Below, in pieces: positions 1 through 7,549 of a stretch of 64,000 nucleotides of DNA. Within the stretch, counting starts at the first letter, position 1, and each line of letters starts with the position of its first letter. The notes beneath the pieces were generated by a model that was given only the letters and a program-made list of their open reading frames with translations, was not told the DNA's origin and did not search any database. Both the position numbers and the translations under genes were made by a program. Source of the stretch: CAYFKJ01 sp964343605 (lineage in GTDB: Bacteria > Pseudomonadota > Alphaproteobacteria > UBA2966); NCBI GenBank assembly GCA_964343605.1, contig CAYFKJ010000006.1, forward strand, positions 310,001 to 374,000. Reading direction: 5' to 3'.

Positions 1-840
1 GTAAGCCTCCGCATCAACGGTCTGGACACCCATTACATGTACCGCGACGTGGTCGACGTGGTGGAGCAGGCCGGCGAATACCTGGACCTGATCATGATTC
101 CCAAGATCGGTACGGCTGCCGACGTATACGCGCTCGACATGCTGGTCACCCAGATCGAGGACGCCGTCGGGCTGAAGAAGAAGATCGGTTTCGAACTGAT
201 CATCGAGACCGCTCTCGGCATGGCCAATATCGACGAGATCGCGGCTGCCAGCCCGCGTCTCGAAAGCCTGCACTTCGGCGTCGCCGACTATGCAGCCTCA
301 ACCAAGGCGCGGACCACGAATATCGGGGGGCCGAACCCGGCCTATCATGTGTTGACCGACGCGGACGCGGAGGGTAATCGCGACGTCCACTGGGGCGACA
401 TGTGGCACTATGCCATCGCCCGCATGGTCGTGGCGGCCCGGGCCAACGGTCTCAGGCCCATCGACGGCCCGTTCGGCGACTTTTCCGACGCCGACGGCTA
501 CCGCGCCCAGGCGGCCCGCGCCGCCGTGTTGGGCTGTGAAGGCAAGTGGGCCATCCACCCGACGCAGATCGGTCTGGCGAACGAAGTGTTCAGCCCGGCC
601 AAGGAAGAGGTCGCCAAGGCCAAGAAAATCCTCAAGGCCATGAAGGAGGCCCAAAAGGCCGGACGCGGCGCCGTGGCCCTGGACGGCCGTCTGATCGACA
701 TCGCCTCGATCAAGCAGGCCGAAGTCATGGTGGCGGCGGCCCGTCAGATCGCCGCCGTCGACCGCCGGGCCAAGCCCGCTGCCAAGAAAAAACCGGCGAA
801 AAAGAGCGCCGCCAAGAAATCGGCGTCCAAGAAGAAATAA
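1..840 (+). CDS. mcl1: L-malyl-CoA / beta-methylmalyl-CoA lyase, 5' end missing
   Basis: The reading frame is open from base 1, so the N-terminal part lies outside the window. The protein belongs to the HpcH/HpaI aldolase (citrate lyase beta) family. Segments such as INGLDTHYMYRDVVDVVE, GFELIIETALGMAN, DGPFGDFSD and GKWAIHPTQI match malyl-CoA lyases of the serine cycle and ethylmalonyl-CoA pathway, which cleave malyl-CoA to acetyl-CoA and glyoxylate; E in IIET and D in PFGDFSD are family-conserved. After the usual C-terminus the protein continues into an unusual Lys/Ala-rich tail of about 25 residues (KPAAKKKPAKKSAAKKSASK). accA follows 40 bases downstream in the same direction. The family is clear; the choice between malyl-CoA and a related CoA-ester substrate is inferred. 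Confidence 0.88.
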   Translation, partial: VSLRINGLDTHYMYRDVVDVVEQAGEYLDLIMIPKIGTAADVYALDMLVTQIEDAVGLKKKIGFELIIETALGMANIDEIAAASPRLESLHFGVADYAASTKARTTNIGGPNPAYHVLTDADAEGNRDVHWGDMWHYAIARMVVAARANGLRPIDGPFGDFSDADGYRAQAARAAVLGCEGKWAIHPTQIGLANEVFSPAKEEVAKAKKILKAMKEAQKAGRGAVALDGRLIDIASIKQAEVMVAAARQIAAVDRRAKPAAKKKPAKKSAAKKSASKKK

Positions 841-880
841 GAACGGAGAACACCCGGGTGATTGGTAGCTGGACCGCTTC

Positions 881-1834
881 ATGAACAGTTTTCTTGATTT
901 CGAAAAGCCCCTCGCGGACATCGAGGGCAAGATCAAGGAGCTTCGCCACCTTTCCGAGGGCGGCGACGTCGACGTCGTGTCCGAAATCGCCAAACTGGAA
1001 AGCCGGGCCGAGCAGCTGTTGCGGGAAACCTACGAAGGCCTGACCGCCTGGCAAAAAACCCAGGTCGCCCGCCACGCCGACCGGCCGCATTTCCTCGACT
1101 ATGTCGACGGTCTGATCGAGGACTACACGCCGCTGGCCGGCGACCGCGGGTATGGCGACGATTCCGCCATTCTCGGCGGTTTGGGCCGCTTCGACGGCCA
1201 CAGCGTGATGGTTATCGGCCAGGAGAAGGGCAGCGGCACCGACGGTCGCATCAAACACAATTTCGGCATGGCGTTGCCCGAAGGCTACCGCAAGGCCGTC
1301 CGCCTGATGCAGCTTGCCGAACGTCAGAAGCTTCCCGTCATCACATTCGTGGATACCGCCGGCGCCCACCCCGGCGTCGGCGCCGAGGAACGCGGCCAGG
1401 CCGAAGCCATCGCGCGCAGCATCGAGGCATGCCTCGGGCTGAGCGTCCCCTTGGTCAGCGTCATTATCGGCGAAGGCGGTTCCGGCGGCGCCGTGGCGCT
1501 GGCTTCGGGCAACACCGTTCTGATGCTCGAGCACGCCATCTATTCGGTGATCACGCCGGAGGGATGCGCCTCGATCCTGTGGCGCTCCGCGGAAAGAGCC
1601 CAGGACGCGGCCGAAGCCCTCAAGGTCACGGCGCAGGATCTCTTCGAACTCGGGGTCATTGATCAAATCGTGCCCGAACCCCTGGGCGGCGCGCAAAGGG
1701 ACCCCGAAGGCGCCATCCGGAATACCGGTGAAGCGATCCAGGCAGCGCTCGAACCTTTGCTGACGATGGATGGATCGCTGCGCAACCACCGACGCGAAAA
1801 ATTTATCGCCATGGGCCGTTTGGGGCTCGGCTGA
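881..1834 (+). CDS. accA: Acetyl-CoA carboxylase carboxyltransferase subunit alpha
   Basis: 317 residues, the normal AccA length. With AccD it forms the cytoplasmic carboxyltransferase that moves the carboxyl group from biotinyl-AccB to acetyl-CoA, giving malonyl-CoA for fatty-acid synthesis. The N-terminal part carries the helical LDFEKPLADIEGKIKEL segment. The crotonase-like core shows the hallmark FVDTAGAHPGVGAEERGQ and GEGGSGGAVAL glycine-rich oxyanion region, followed by TPEGCASILWR. It follows a CoA-ester lyase gene, so the pair sits at the acetyl-CoA node. There is no strong Shine-Dalgarno before the ATG at 881, but the N-terminal match to the family supports this start. Confidence 0.97.
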   Translation: MNSFLDFEKPLADIEGKIKELRHLSEGGDVDVVSEIAKLESRAEQLLRETYEGLTAWQKTQVARHADRPHFLDYVDGLIEDYTPLAGDRGYGDDSAILGGLGRFDGHSVMVIGQEKGSGTDGRIKHNFGMALPEGYRKAVRLMQLAERQKLPVITFVDTAGAHPGVGAEERGQAEAIARSIEACLGLSVPLVSVIIGEGGSGGAVALASGNTVLMLEHAIYSVITPEGCASILWRSAERAQDAAEALKVTAQDLFELGVIDQIVPEPLGGAQRDPEGAIRNTGEAIQAALEPLLTMDGSLRNHRREKFIAMGRLGLG

Positions 1835-1855
1835 TCGAACGGCAGCGCCGGTCGG

Positions 1856-2695
1856 TTATGGTTTGCCGGGCAGCCCGATCGTGAACGTTTCCTGGTAGCT
1901 GACCGGGCCGACCAGGCCGCCGGCGTCGATTCGGCCAACATAATTGCTGCGCAAATGCAGCGGAATTGCCGTGACCAGATCGATTAGCATGGTCGTGCTC
2001 ACCCCGACATAAAGGCGCCCGTTACCCCGTTTGAAACGAAAGTTGCCGATGCCTTGGGCAACAGCCGCGTTGCGCCCGCGATAGCGCGTGACGCCCATAA
2101 GCGTGAGCTTTGCCGGCGAGGCGCTTTGTTCCGGTTGGAGGGATTGGCGACGCATGCGGGCGCCGGCCATGTCGGTGATCGACGCGATGGCATCACCTTG
2201 CGCCGAAGGGAGGGAGCGCCGTGTTAGCGCACCTGATCTCAGCCCGTCGAAAAGCTGACGCAGCTTTTGCCGATAAACACCCGCCGCCACACTTTGGGGC
2301 AGGGCGGCAGGGTCACCGAAGCGCAGTGTCGCGTTAAGCTCGTGGCCTCTGAAATCCGTAATGATTTCCAAACGGTCCCGCGTTGCCCAACTCGTCTCTC
2401 GACCGTCGTCGAGGAAAGTTACGTGATTAACGTCGAAGGACCAGAGAAAACCTGTTCTGGTTTCCGACAAGCGGCCGTCGCCGGAAATTTGCGCATGGAG
2501 GACATCGCCGGGCAGCATCAAACCTGAGTTTTGCGTCGTGTAGACGAACGGGAATCGCGGCACTTTCTCAATCTGCAGCAAGACCGGAATGGGGAGATCG
2601 GTAATCTCGGGATACTGGGGTGCCTGGGCACTGGCCGACGCGCTTGCGAGGATCAATGCCGCCAGGACGCTCTTCGGGAAAGTACGGTGTTTCAA
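1856..2695 (-). CDS. Secreted protein of unknown function
   Basis: 279 residues beginning at a TTG (2695) that sits behind a strong GGGAGG ribosome site. The N-terminus is a Sec signal peptide: basic KHR, a hydrophobic ALILASASASA stretch and likely cleavage after AQA around residue 25. The mature part looks beta-rich, has no cysteine or catalytic motif I recognise, and ends in a segment (SNYVGRIDAGG) that suggests an envelope or outer-membrane-associated protein. It lies 14 bases downstream of a lipoprotein gene on the same strand, so the two are probably co-transcribed. I do not recognise the family; export is the only supported property. Confidence 0.7.
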   Translation of the reverse strand: MKHRTFPKSVLAALILASASASAQAPQYPEITDLPIPVLLQIEKVPRFPFVYTTQNSGLMLPGDVLHAQISGDGRLSETRTGFLWSFDVNHVTFLDDGRETSWATRDRLEIITDFRGHELNATLRFGDPAALPQSVAAGVYRQKLRQLFDGLRSGALTRRSLPSAQGDAIASITDMAGARMRRQSLQPEQSASPAKLTLMGVTRYRGRNAAVAQGIGNFRFKRGNGRLYVGVSTTMLIDLVTAIPLHLRSNYVGRIDAGGLVGPVSYQETFTIGLPGKP

Positions 2696-2709
2696 TTCGC
2701 CCTCCCTTG

Positions 2710-3414
2710 TTAATGAGACATTGTCGATGGAGAGGGGATGGTTGGCCGGGGCGGCGGCCTGTAAATGGTGGGTGGCCGGGTCGATCTGAGCGTTTTGGTT
2801 CTGTTCATCGTGTCCAGAACCCGCTTGCGGTCAATCTCCTCCTGCGACGGCTTCGACTTTGCCAAGGGAGAATTCGGGAAGCGTTCCTCGTACTCTTCCG
2901 TAAGTTCGGCAAGACGGCGTTCGGTCCGGGCGATTTTTTGTCTTTCTCCTTCCCGAAGTTCGCTGCTGGTCGGAATGCTGCCGTCATGTGCCCGGGCCAG
3001 TTTTCCGGCCGCGATCAGGCCGTCAACGGCCTTGCCGAGCAGCCAGTTCGAGGTCTTGGTTCGCTCGGCATGGTCTGCCTTCAAGCGCTTCAGATATGCC
3101 CGTTCCTCGTCGATCGAGCTGCGAAGACGTTTTTTGTCTTGCTCGCGCCTGAAGGTGGCGACGGTTTCGCCTTCCTGTTCGATCAGGCGTCCGTTCCGCG
3201 TCGTCGTCGTGCCGATGATTTCGCCCGAGCGGGAATAAGCTTTTTCCACCACCGTACCGTTTTCGAATACCGTGGTGGCCACTCGACCGCCGCCGCGGTA
3301 GCTGGCTTCACTTTCCGCTTCGATGACGCCGTATCGTCCCCGGCGTTCCTCGTTACAAGCCGTAATGAAGGAGAAGATTAAAGCGCACACTGAAATCAGC
3401 AGGAAACGTGACAT
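2710..3414 (-). CDS. Predicted lipoprotein with coiled-coil segments, unknown function
   Basis: 234 residues. The N-terminus MSRFLLISVCALIFSFITAC is a lipoprotein signal peptide, with the lipobox Cys at residue 20. The middle holds short beta-like segments (GGRVATTVFENGTVVEKAY) and then long charged helices (DEERAYLKRLKADHAERTK; ARTERRLAELTEEYEERF) typical of coiled coils. The C-terminus is rich in Arg and Pro (RPPTIYRPPPRPTIP), which could be periplasmic or wall-facing. The start ATG has AGGAT about 10 bases upstream. It is the first gene of a likely two-gene operon with the secreted protein at 1856-2695. I know no family for it; lipid anchoring is well supported, role unknown. Confidence 0.68.
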   Translation of the reverse strand: MSRFLLISVCALIFSFITACNEERRGRYGVIEAESEASYRGGGRVATTVFENGTVVEKAYSRSGEIIGTTTTRNGRLIEQEGETVATFRREQDKKRLRSSIDEERAYLKRLKADHAERTKTSNWLLGKAVDGLIAAGKLARAHDGSIPTSSELREGERQKIARTERRLAELTEEYEERFPNSPLAKSKPSQEEIDRKRVLDTMNRTKTLRSTRPPTIYRPPPRPTIPSPSTMSH

Positions 3415-3703
3415 GCGATATCCTTTTTCGGGCCTGAAACGGGCGGGAAAACGATGGATGCCTACATGTCAAAAATAGGCGGCATGGCGCGGAAATGGCT
3501 GCGGCACATGGACGCATGGGGTGGATCGTAATGGCCGAGCCATCGCTAAAACCTGCGTCCGCAGCAGTATTCGTGGAAAACGGTTTAGGCGGCGACGGCC
3601 AGCGGGCTACACTTCATTTTGAATTTGTGAAAGGGTTTGGTCTCCGTGGACAAGATGGCCTGGGTGTGGCCAACCCGCATATCCTTTCGGGAGTGCTGAG
3701 TAA

Positions 3704-6343
3704 GTGATCTGGAATTCCGTTCCAATCATGACGGCCCTCGATCTCGTGATGATCGGTGTCGCCGCACTTGCGGGCTGGGCCTACTTCGTCAACCGCTCAA
3801 GTTTCCGCCTTGTTTCGTTCGGCGCGGGCCAGGTGTTGATACTCCTCGGCATTTTCGTGATCGGCGGCTTCTTCGCCGGCGATCTGTTCGCTATGCACGG
3901 CTTGCCCCTCATCATACCGCGCGGGGAGGCGATGGCGGTCATGAGGAGACTGCACACCGATTTCAGTTGGTTCGCCATCATCGGCGGGGCGACGGCAATT
4001 GTCGCCGGTTATGGGTGGATCATCGCCGATCTCAAGAAGGTCGAGGATCAGCTCCGGCGCAGCGAGAACTTCATCCGCGAATCCCGCGTCAAGCTTGATG
4101 GCGCCATCCAGAGTTTTTCCGACGGCTTTGCTCTGTTCGACGCCGACGACCGCTTCCTGCTGGCCAACGAGCCGTACCTGACCACCCATAAGGCGGTGCG
4201 GGAAATTCAGGTTCCCGGGACGAAATTCGAGACGATCGTGCGAAAGCTCGCCGAAGTCGGATTTTACGGCAACTCGCCGGAGGAATCGGAGCAATGGGTG
4301 CAAAATCGGCTGAAATTGTTCCGGTCGGGGAAATCCTTTGAATACGAGATGGCGGATGGCCGTTGGTATCAGGTCAACCAGTACACCACGGCGGACGGCG
4401 GCACTGCCTTGGTACGGGTCGACATCACCGACCTCAAGAAAGCCGAGGCCTCCCGACTGGAAGCCGAAAACCGCTTTCGCGCCGTCGTCGACAATTCGCC
4501 GGCGCCCCTCTTCTTTAAGGATTTGGAAGGTCGGTTTCTCGTCGCCAACAAGGCCTATGAATCCGTTTACGGCGTCAAATTGGAGGACATTCAGGGCCGA
4601 ACCTCGCGGGTGCTCTTCGATGAGGAGGCATTCGAGTTCATTCGGAATCATGATCAGGAAATCATGAGCACGAGGAAGGCCGTCTCGAAAGTCGAAGACT
4701 TCATCGGCCGCCAGTTCCTGGTCACGAAATTTCCGGTGGTCGATGCCGAGGACAATCTTATCGGCCTGGGCGGCATCGACACCGACATCACCGAACTAAG
4801 AAGAGCGCAAGAGGCGCTGGCGCAAAGCGAAGCGCGGTTTCGCGATTTTGCGCAGTCATCGTCGGACTGGTTCTGGGAAACCGACGCGGACGGCAGAATC
4901 AGTTGGGAGTCCGAGGTCAGCCGGGCGGAGGAGTGGCATGCGGCCGACTCGGCCATCGGTCGGACGCGGCAAAGCATCGCCGCCGATCTGGCGTCCGAAA
5001 CGGATTGGCGGGCCTACGACAAAGCGCTTAGGGACCACCTGGAGTTCAAGGATTTCGAGTACTGTTACTTGGGCGTCGGCGGCGCCAAGCGCCACGCCAG
5101 GATCAGCGGCAGCCCGGTGTTCGCCGACGATGGGACGTACATCGGACACCGCGGCGTCGCCACCAACATCACGGAAATCAAGGAGGCGGAGGAATCGCTC
5201 CGCAAGGCGCAGAAGATGGAGGCCGTCGGCCAATTGACCGGCGGCATCGCCCACGATTTCAACAATCTCTTGGCCGTCATGATCGGGAACGCCGATATCA
5301 TCATGGAGAAGGCCGGCGACCACGGCGATCTCCGGGACAGTATCGAAGCCATCGTGAGGGCGGTTGAGCGCGGCTCCTCCCTGACCAACCGCCTGCTGGC
5401 TTTCTCGCGCCAACAGGCGCTGTTGCCCCTTGCCGCCAACGTGGCCGATCTGATCGGAGATCTCGAGGAAATGTTCCGGCGCACGCTCGGGGAAACCATC
5501 GATCTCAAGTTCGCGGGCGCAGCGGATCTGTGGCCGGCGCTGATCGACGCCCACCAGTTTGAAAACGCCATCGTCAATCTGGCCATCAACGCACGGGACG
5601 CCATGCCCAACGGCGGTGTACTGACCATCGAGGCCGCCAACGCGAAGCTGGACGACGAATACGTCAAGCAGCAGGAGGAGGTGACCCCCGGCGACTACGT
5701 CATGGTGGCGGTGAGCGATACCGGGACCGGTATGGCGCCCGACGTGCTGGAAAAGGCTTTCGATCCCTTCTTCACGACGAAAGACGTCGGCGAGGGCAGC
5801 GGTCTTGGGCTCAGCATGGTCTACGGCTTCGCCAAACAGTCGAAAGGCCACGTCACGATCTACAGTGAAGTCGGCCACGGCACGTCGATTAAGCTCTATT
5901 TGCCGAGATCCTTTGGGGATGACAGCTGGGATGAGGCGGAAGAACCTGTACCGCCACCCGAAAGGGGTTCGGAACGTATTCTGGTTGTCGAGGACGAGCC
6001 GGCCGTTCGTGAAGTGCCGGTCGCCATCCTCCGAGGCCAGGGCTACGAAGTCGTTGAGGCCGGCAATGCCGACGAGGCCATCGGCCATCTGGAAGACGGC
6101 CAGCGTTTTGACCTGCTGTTTACCGACATTGTCCTGCCCGGTGGCAAGAACGGCGTGGAAATCGCCCAGACGGCGAAACGGCTGCAGCCGCAAATCCAGG
6201 TGCTCTACACCACCGGTTATGCCGAGCAGGCGGTGGTTCACGCCGGGCAGTTGGACGCCGACGCCCCGGTGGTAAACAAGCCCTACCGGCGGGCGGAATT
6301 ACTGGAAAAGGTGCGGACCATTCTCGACCAAGCCCGGGTCTGA
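3704..6343 (+). CDS. Membrane-anchored hybrid PAS histidine kinase / response regulator
   Basis: 879 residues. Order of parts: three N-terminal hydrophobic segments (about 10-30, 40-60, 88-108), a PAS-like region with an N-terminal SFSDGFALFDADDRF motif (about 130-245), a second PAS (about 250-370) and a third (about 375-500). Then come HisKA with phospho-acceptor H517 in GGIAHDFNN, an HATPase domain (NAIVNLAINARDAMPNGG; DTGTGM; GSGLGLSMV) and a receiver domain with phospho-acceptor D808 (LLFTDIVLP). The kinase/receiver pairing suggests an intramolecular phosphorelay. No separate response-regulator gene is adjacent, so its output partner is elsewhere. I take the GTG at 3704; the ATG at 3728 is an alternative. 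The signal is unknown. Confidence 0.93.
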   Translation: MIWNSVPIMTALDLVMIGVAALAGWAYFVNRSSFRLVSFGAGQVLILLGIFVIGGFFAGDLFAMHGLPLIIPRGEAMAVMRRLHTDFSWFAIIGGATAIVAGYGWIIADLKKVEDQLRRSENFIRESRVKLDGAIQSFSDGFALFDADDRFLLANEPYLTTHKAVREIQVPGTKFETIVRKLAEVGFYGNSPEESEQWVQNRLKLFRSGKSFEYEMADGRWYQVNQYTTADGGTALVRVDITDLKKAEASRLEAENRFRAVVDNSPAPLFFKDLEGRFLVANKAYESVYGVKLEDIQGRTSRVLFDEEAFEFIRNHDQEIMSTRKAVSKVEDFIGRQFLVTKFPVVDAEDNLIGLGGIDTDITELRRAQEALAQSEARFRDFAQSSSDWFWETDADGRISWESEVSRAEEWHAADSAIGRTRQSIAADLASETDWRAYDKALRDHLEFKDFEYCYLGVGGAKRHARISGSPVFADDGTYIGHRGVATNITEIKEAEESLRKAQKMEAVGQLTGGIAHDFNNLLAVMIGNADIIMEKAGDHGDLRDSIEAIVRAVERGSSLTNRLLAFSRQQALLPLAANVADLIGDLEEMFRRTLGETIDLKFAGAADLWPALIDAHQFENAIVNLAINARDAMPNGGVLTIEAANAKLDDEYVKQQEEVTPGDYVMVAVSDTGTGMAPDVLEKAFDPFFTTKDVGEGSGLGLSMVYGFAKQSKGHVTIYSEVGHGTSIKLYLPRSFGDDSWDEAEEPVPPPERGSERILVVEDEPAVREVPVAILRGQGYEVVEAGNADEAIGHLEDGQRFDLLFTDIVLPGGKNGVEIAQTAKRLQPQIQVLYTTGYAEQAVVHAGQLDADAPVVNKPYRRAELLEKVRTILDQARV

Positions 6344-6367
6344 CTGCCCGGCGCCGCCGGTGAAATT

Positions 6368-7534
6368 CTACGAAGCTGCGGTGCCGAAGAATTTCCGCAT
6401 GTCGTCGACCAGTTCGACCGGGTTTTCCATGGCCGCGAAATGACCGCCGCTCGGCATATCGGTGCGGTGGACAACGTTGTAGGCGCGCGCCACCCAGCTT
6501 TGCGGCGGCGGCGGGAACAGGTCGTGGGGGAAGAAGGCGAAGCCGCTCGGAACCGTGACGCGCTCACCCTCGGCCAGGGCGGCGCCGCTGCCGTCCATCA
6601 GGGAGGCGTAGAGCCAGTTCGACGAGTTGATGCAGCCGCTCGCCCAATAAATCATGATGTTGGTGAGCAGCCGGTCCATGGGGAAGGGTGGCGGCTGGGT
6701 CGCGTCTGCGCCGGGCCAACCGTGAAATTTTTCCGCAATCCAGGCGGCCAGGCCGAGCGGCGAATCGGTGAGGCCGTAGGCCAAAGTCTGCGGTTTGGTG
6801 CCCTGGATCGCCTGATAGCCGCCCTCCCGCTTCATGCGGGCCTTCACGGTTTTGACATAGCCGCGCTCTTCCTCGCTCAGCGCGTCGGTTCCGGCGCCCG
6901 TATATGGGATCAGACCCAACATGTTGAAATGGCTGGCGCTGACGGCCTCGGGTTCGAAGACGCCCATCCAGGCCGTTATAACGCTGCCCCAGTCTCCGCC
7001 CTGCGTGAGGTAGTTCTCGTAGCCGAGCACGCCGGTCATCAACTGGTGGAACACCCGGGCCATCACCTTCGGCGTGATGGGGGCGGCGGGGCTCGAGGAG
7101 AACCCGTAGCCCGGTAACGAGGGGATGACGACGTCGAAGGTCGGCGCGCCTCGGGCGTCGTGCTTTTCCGGATTGGCCAGGGGTCCGGCAATGCCAAGCA
7201 GCTCGTAGAACGAGCCGGGCCAGCCGTGGCTGATCAGGAGCGGTTTGGGCGACGGACCGGACCCCTTGAGGTGGACGAAATGAATGTCGAAGGTCTCGCC
7301 CGTTTCGGGATCGGTCACCGGCGCCATAAACTGGGGAAAGGCATTGAGTTGCGCTTCCGCCGCCCGCCAGTCGAATTCGTCCCGCCAGTAATCGATCAAC
7401 TCCCGCATGTAGCCGAGATTGGCCCCCCAGCGCCAGCCGGCGTCCTGAGGTTCGTTGGGAAAACGGGCCAACTCCAAGCGCGCCCGCAGGTCGTCAAGAA
7501 CGGCGTCGGGAACGTTGACCTCGAACGGCTTCAT
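6368..7534 (-). CDS. Epoxide hydrolase (EHN-type alpha/beta hydrolase)
   Basis: 388 residues, typical for the microsomal-type epoxide hydrolase family that opens epoxides to diols through an alkyl-enzyme ester. An N-terminal EHN domain (about 1-110, PFEVNVPDAVLDDLRARL) precedes the alpha/beta hydrolase core. HGWP at 103-106 is the oxyanion-hole motif, and D181 in GGDWGS is the predicted nucleophile; SLPGYGFS is also family-typical. The catalytic His is expected near the C-terminus in MPSGGHFAAME. Its 5' end lies only 15 bases from the secA stop on the same strand, so it may be read through from secA. The natural substrate cannot be inferred. Confidence 0.9.
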   Translation of the reverse strand: MKPFEVNVPDAVLDDLRARLELARFPNEPQDAGWRWGANLGYMRELIDYWRDEFDWRAAEAQLNAFPQFMAPVTDPETGETFDIHFVHLKGSGPSPKPLLISHGWPGSFYELLGIAGPLANPEKHDARGAPTFDVVIPSLPGYGFSSSPAAPITPKVMARVFHQLMTGVLGYENYLTQGGDWGSVITAWMGVFEPEAVSASHFNMLGLIPYTGAGTDALSEEERGYVKTVKARMKREGGYQAIQGTKPQTLAYGLTDSPLGLAAWIAEKFHGWPGADATQPPPFPMDRLLTNIMIYWASGCINSSNWLYASLMDGSGAALAEGERVTVPSGFAFFPHDLFPPPPQSWVARAYNVVHRTDMPSGGHFAAMENPVELVDDMRKFFGTAAS

Positions 7535-7549
7535 GGCGGCTTGGCCGGA

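Noticed and set aside
3495..3707. 70-codon open frame overlapping the sensor-kinase start by 4 bases
   Set aside because: It uses codons uncommon in the neighbouring genes (TTA, CTA, ACA, GGA), has no ribosome site, no domain and no signal. The overlap with a GTG start is probably chance.
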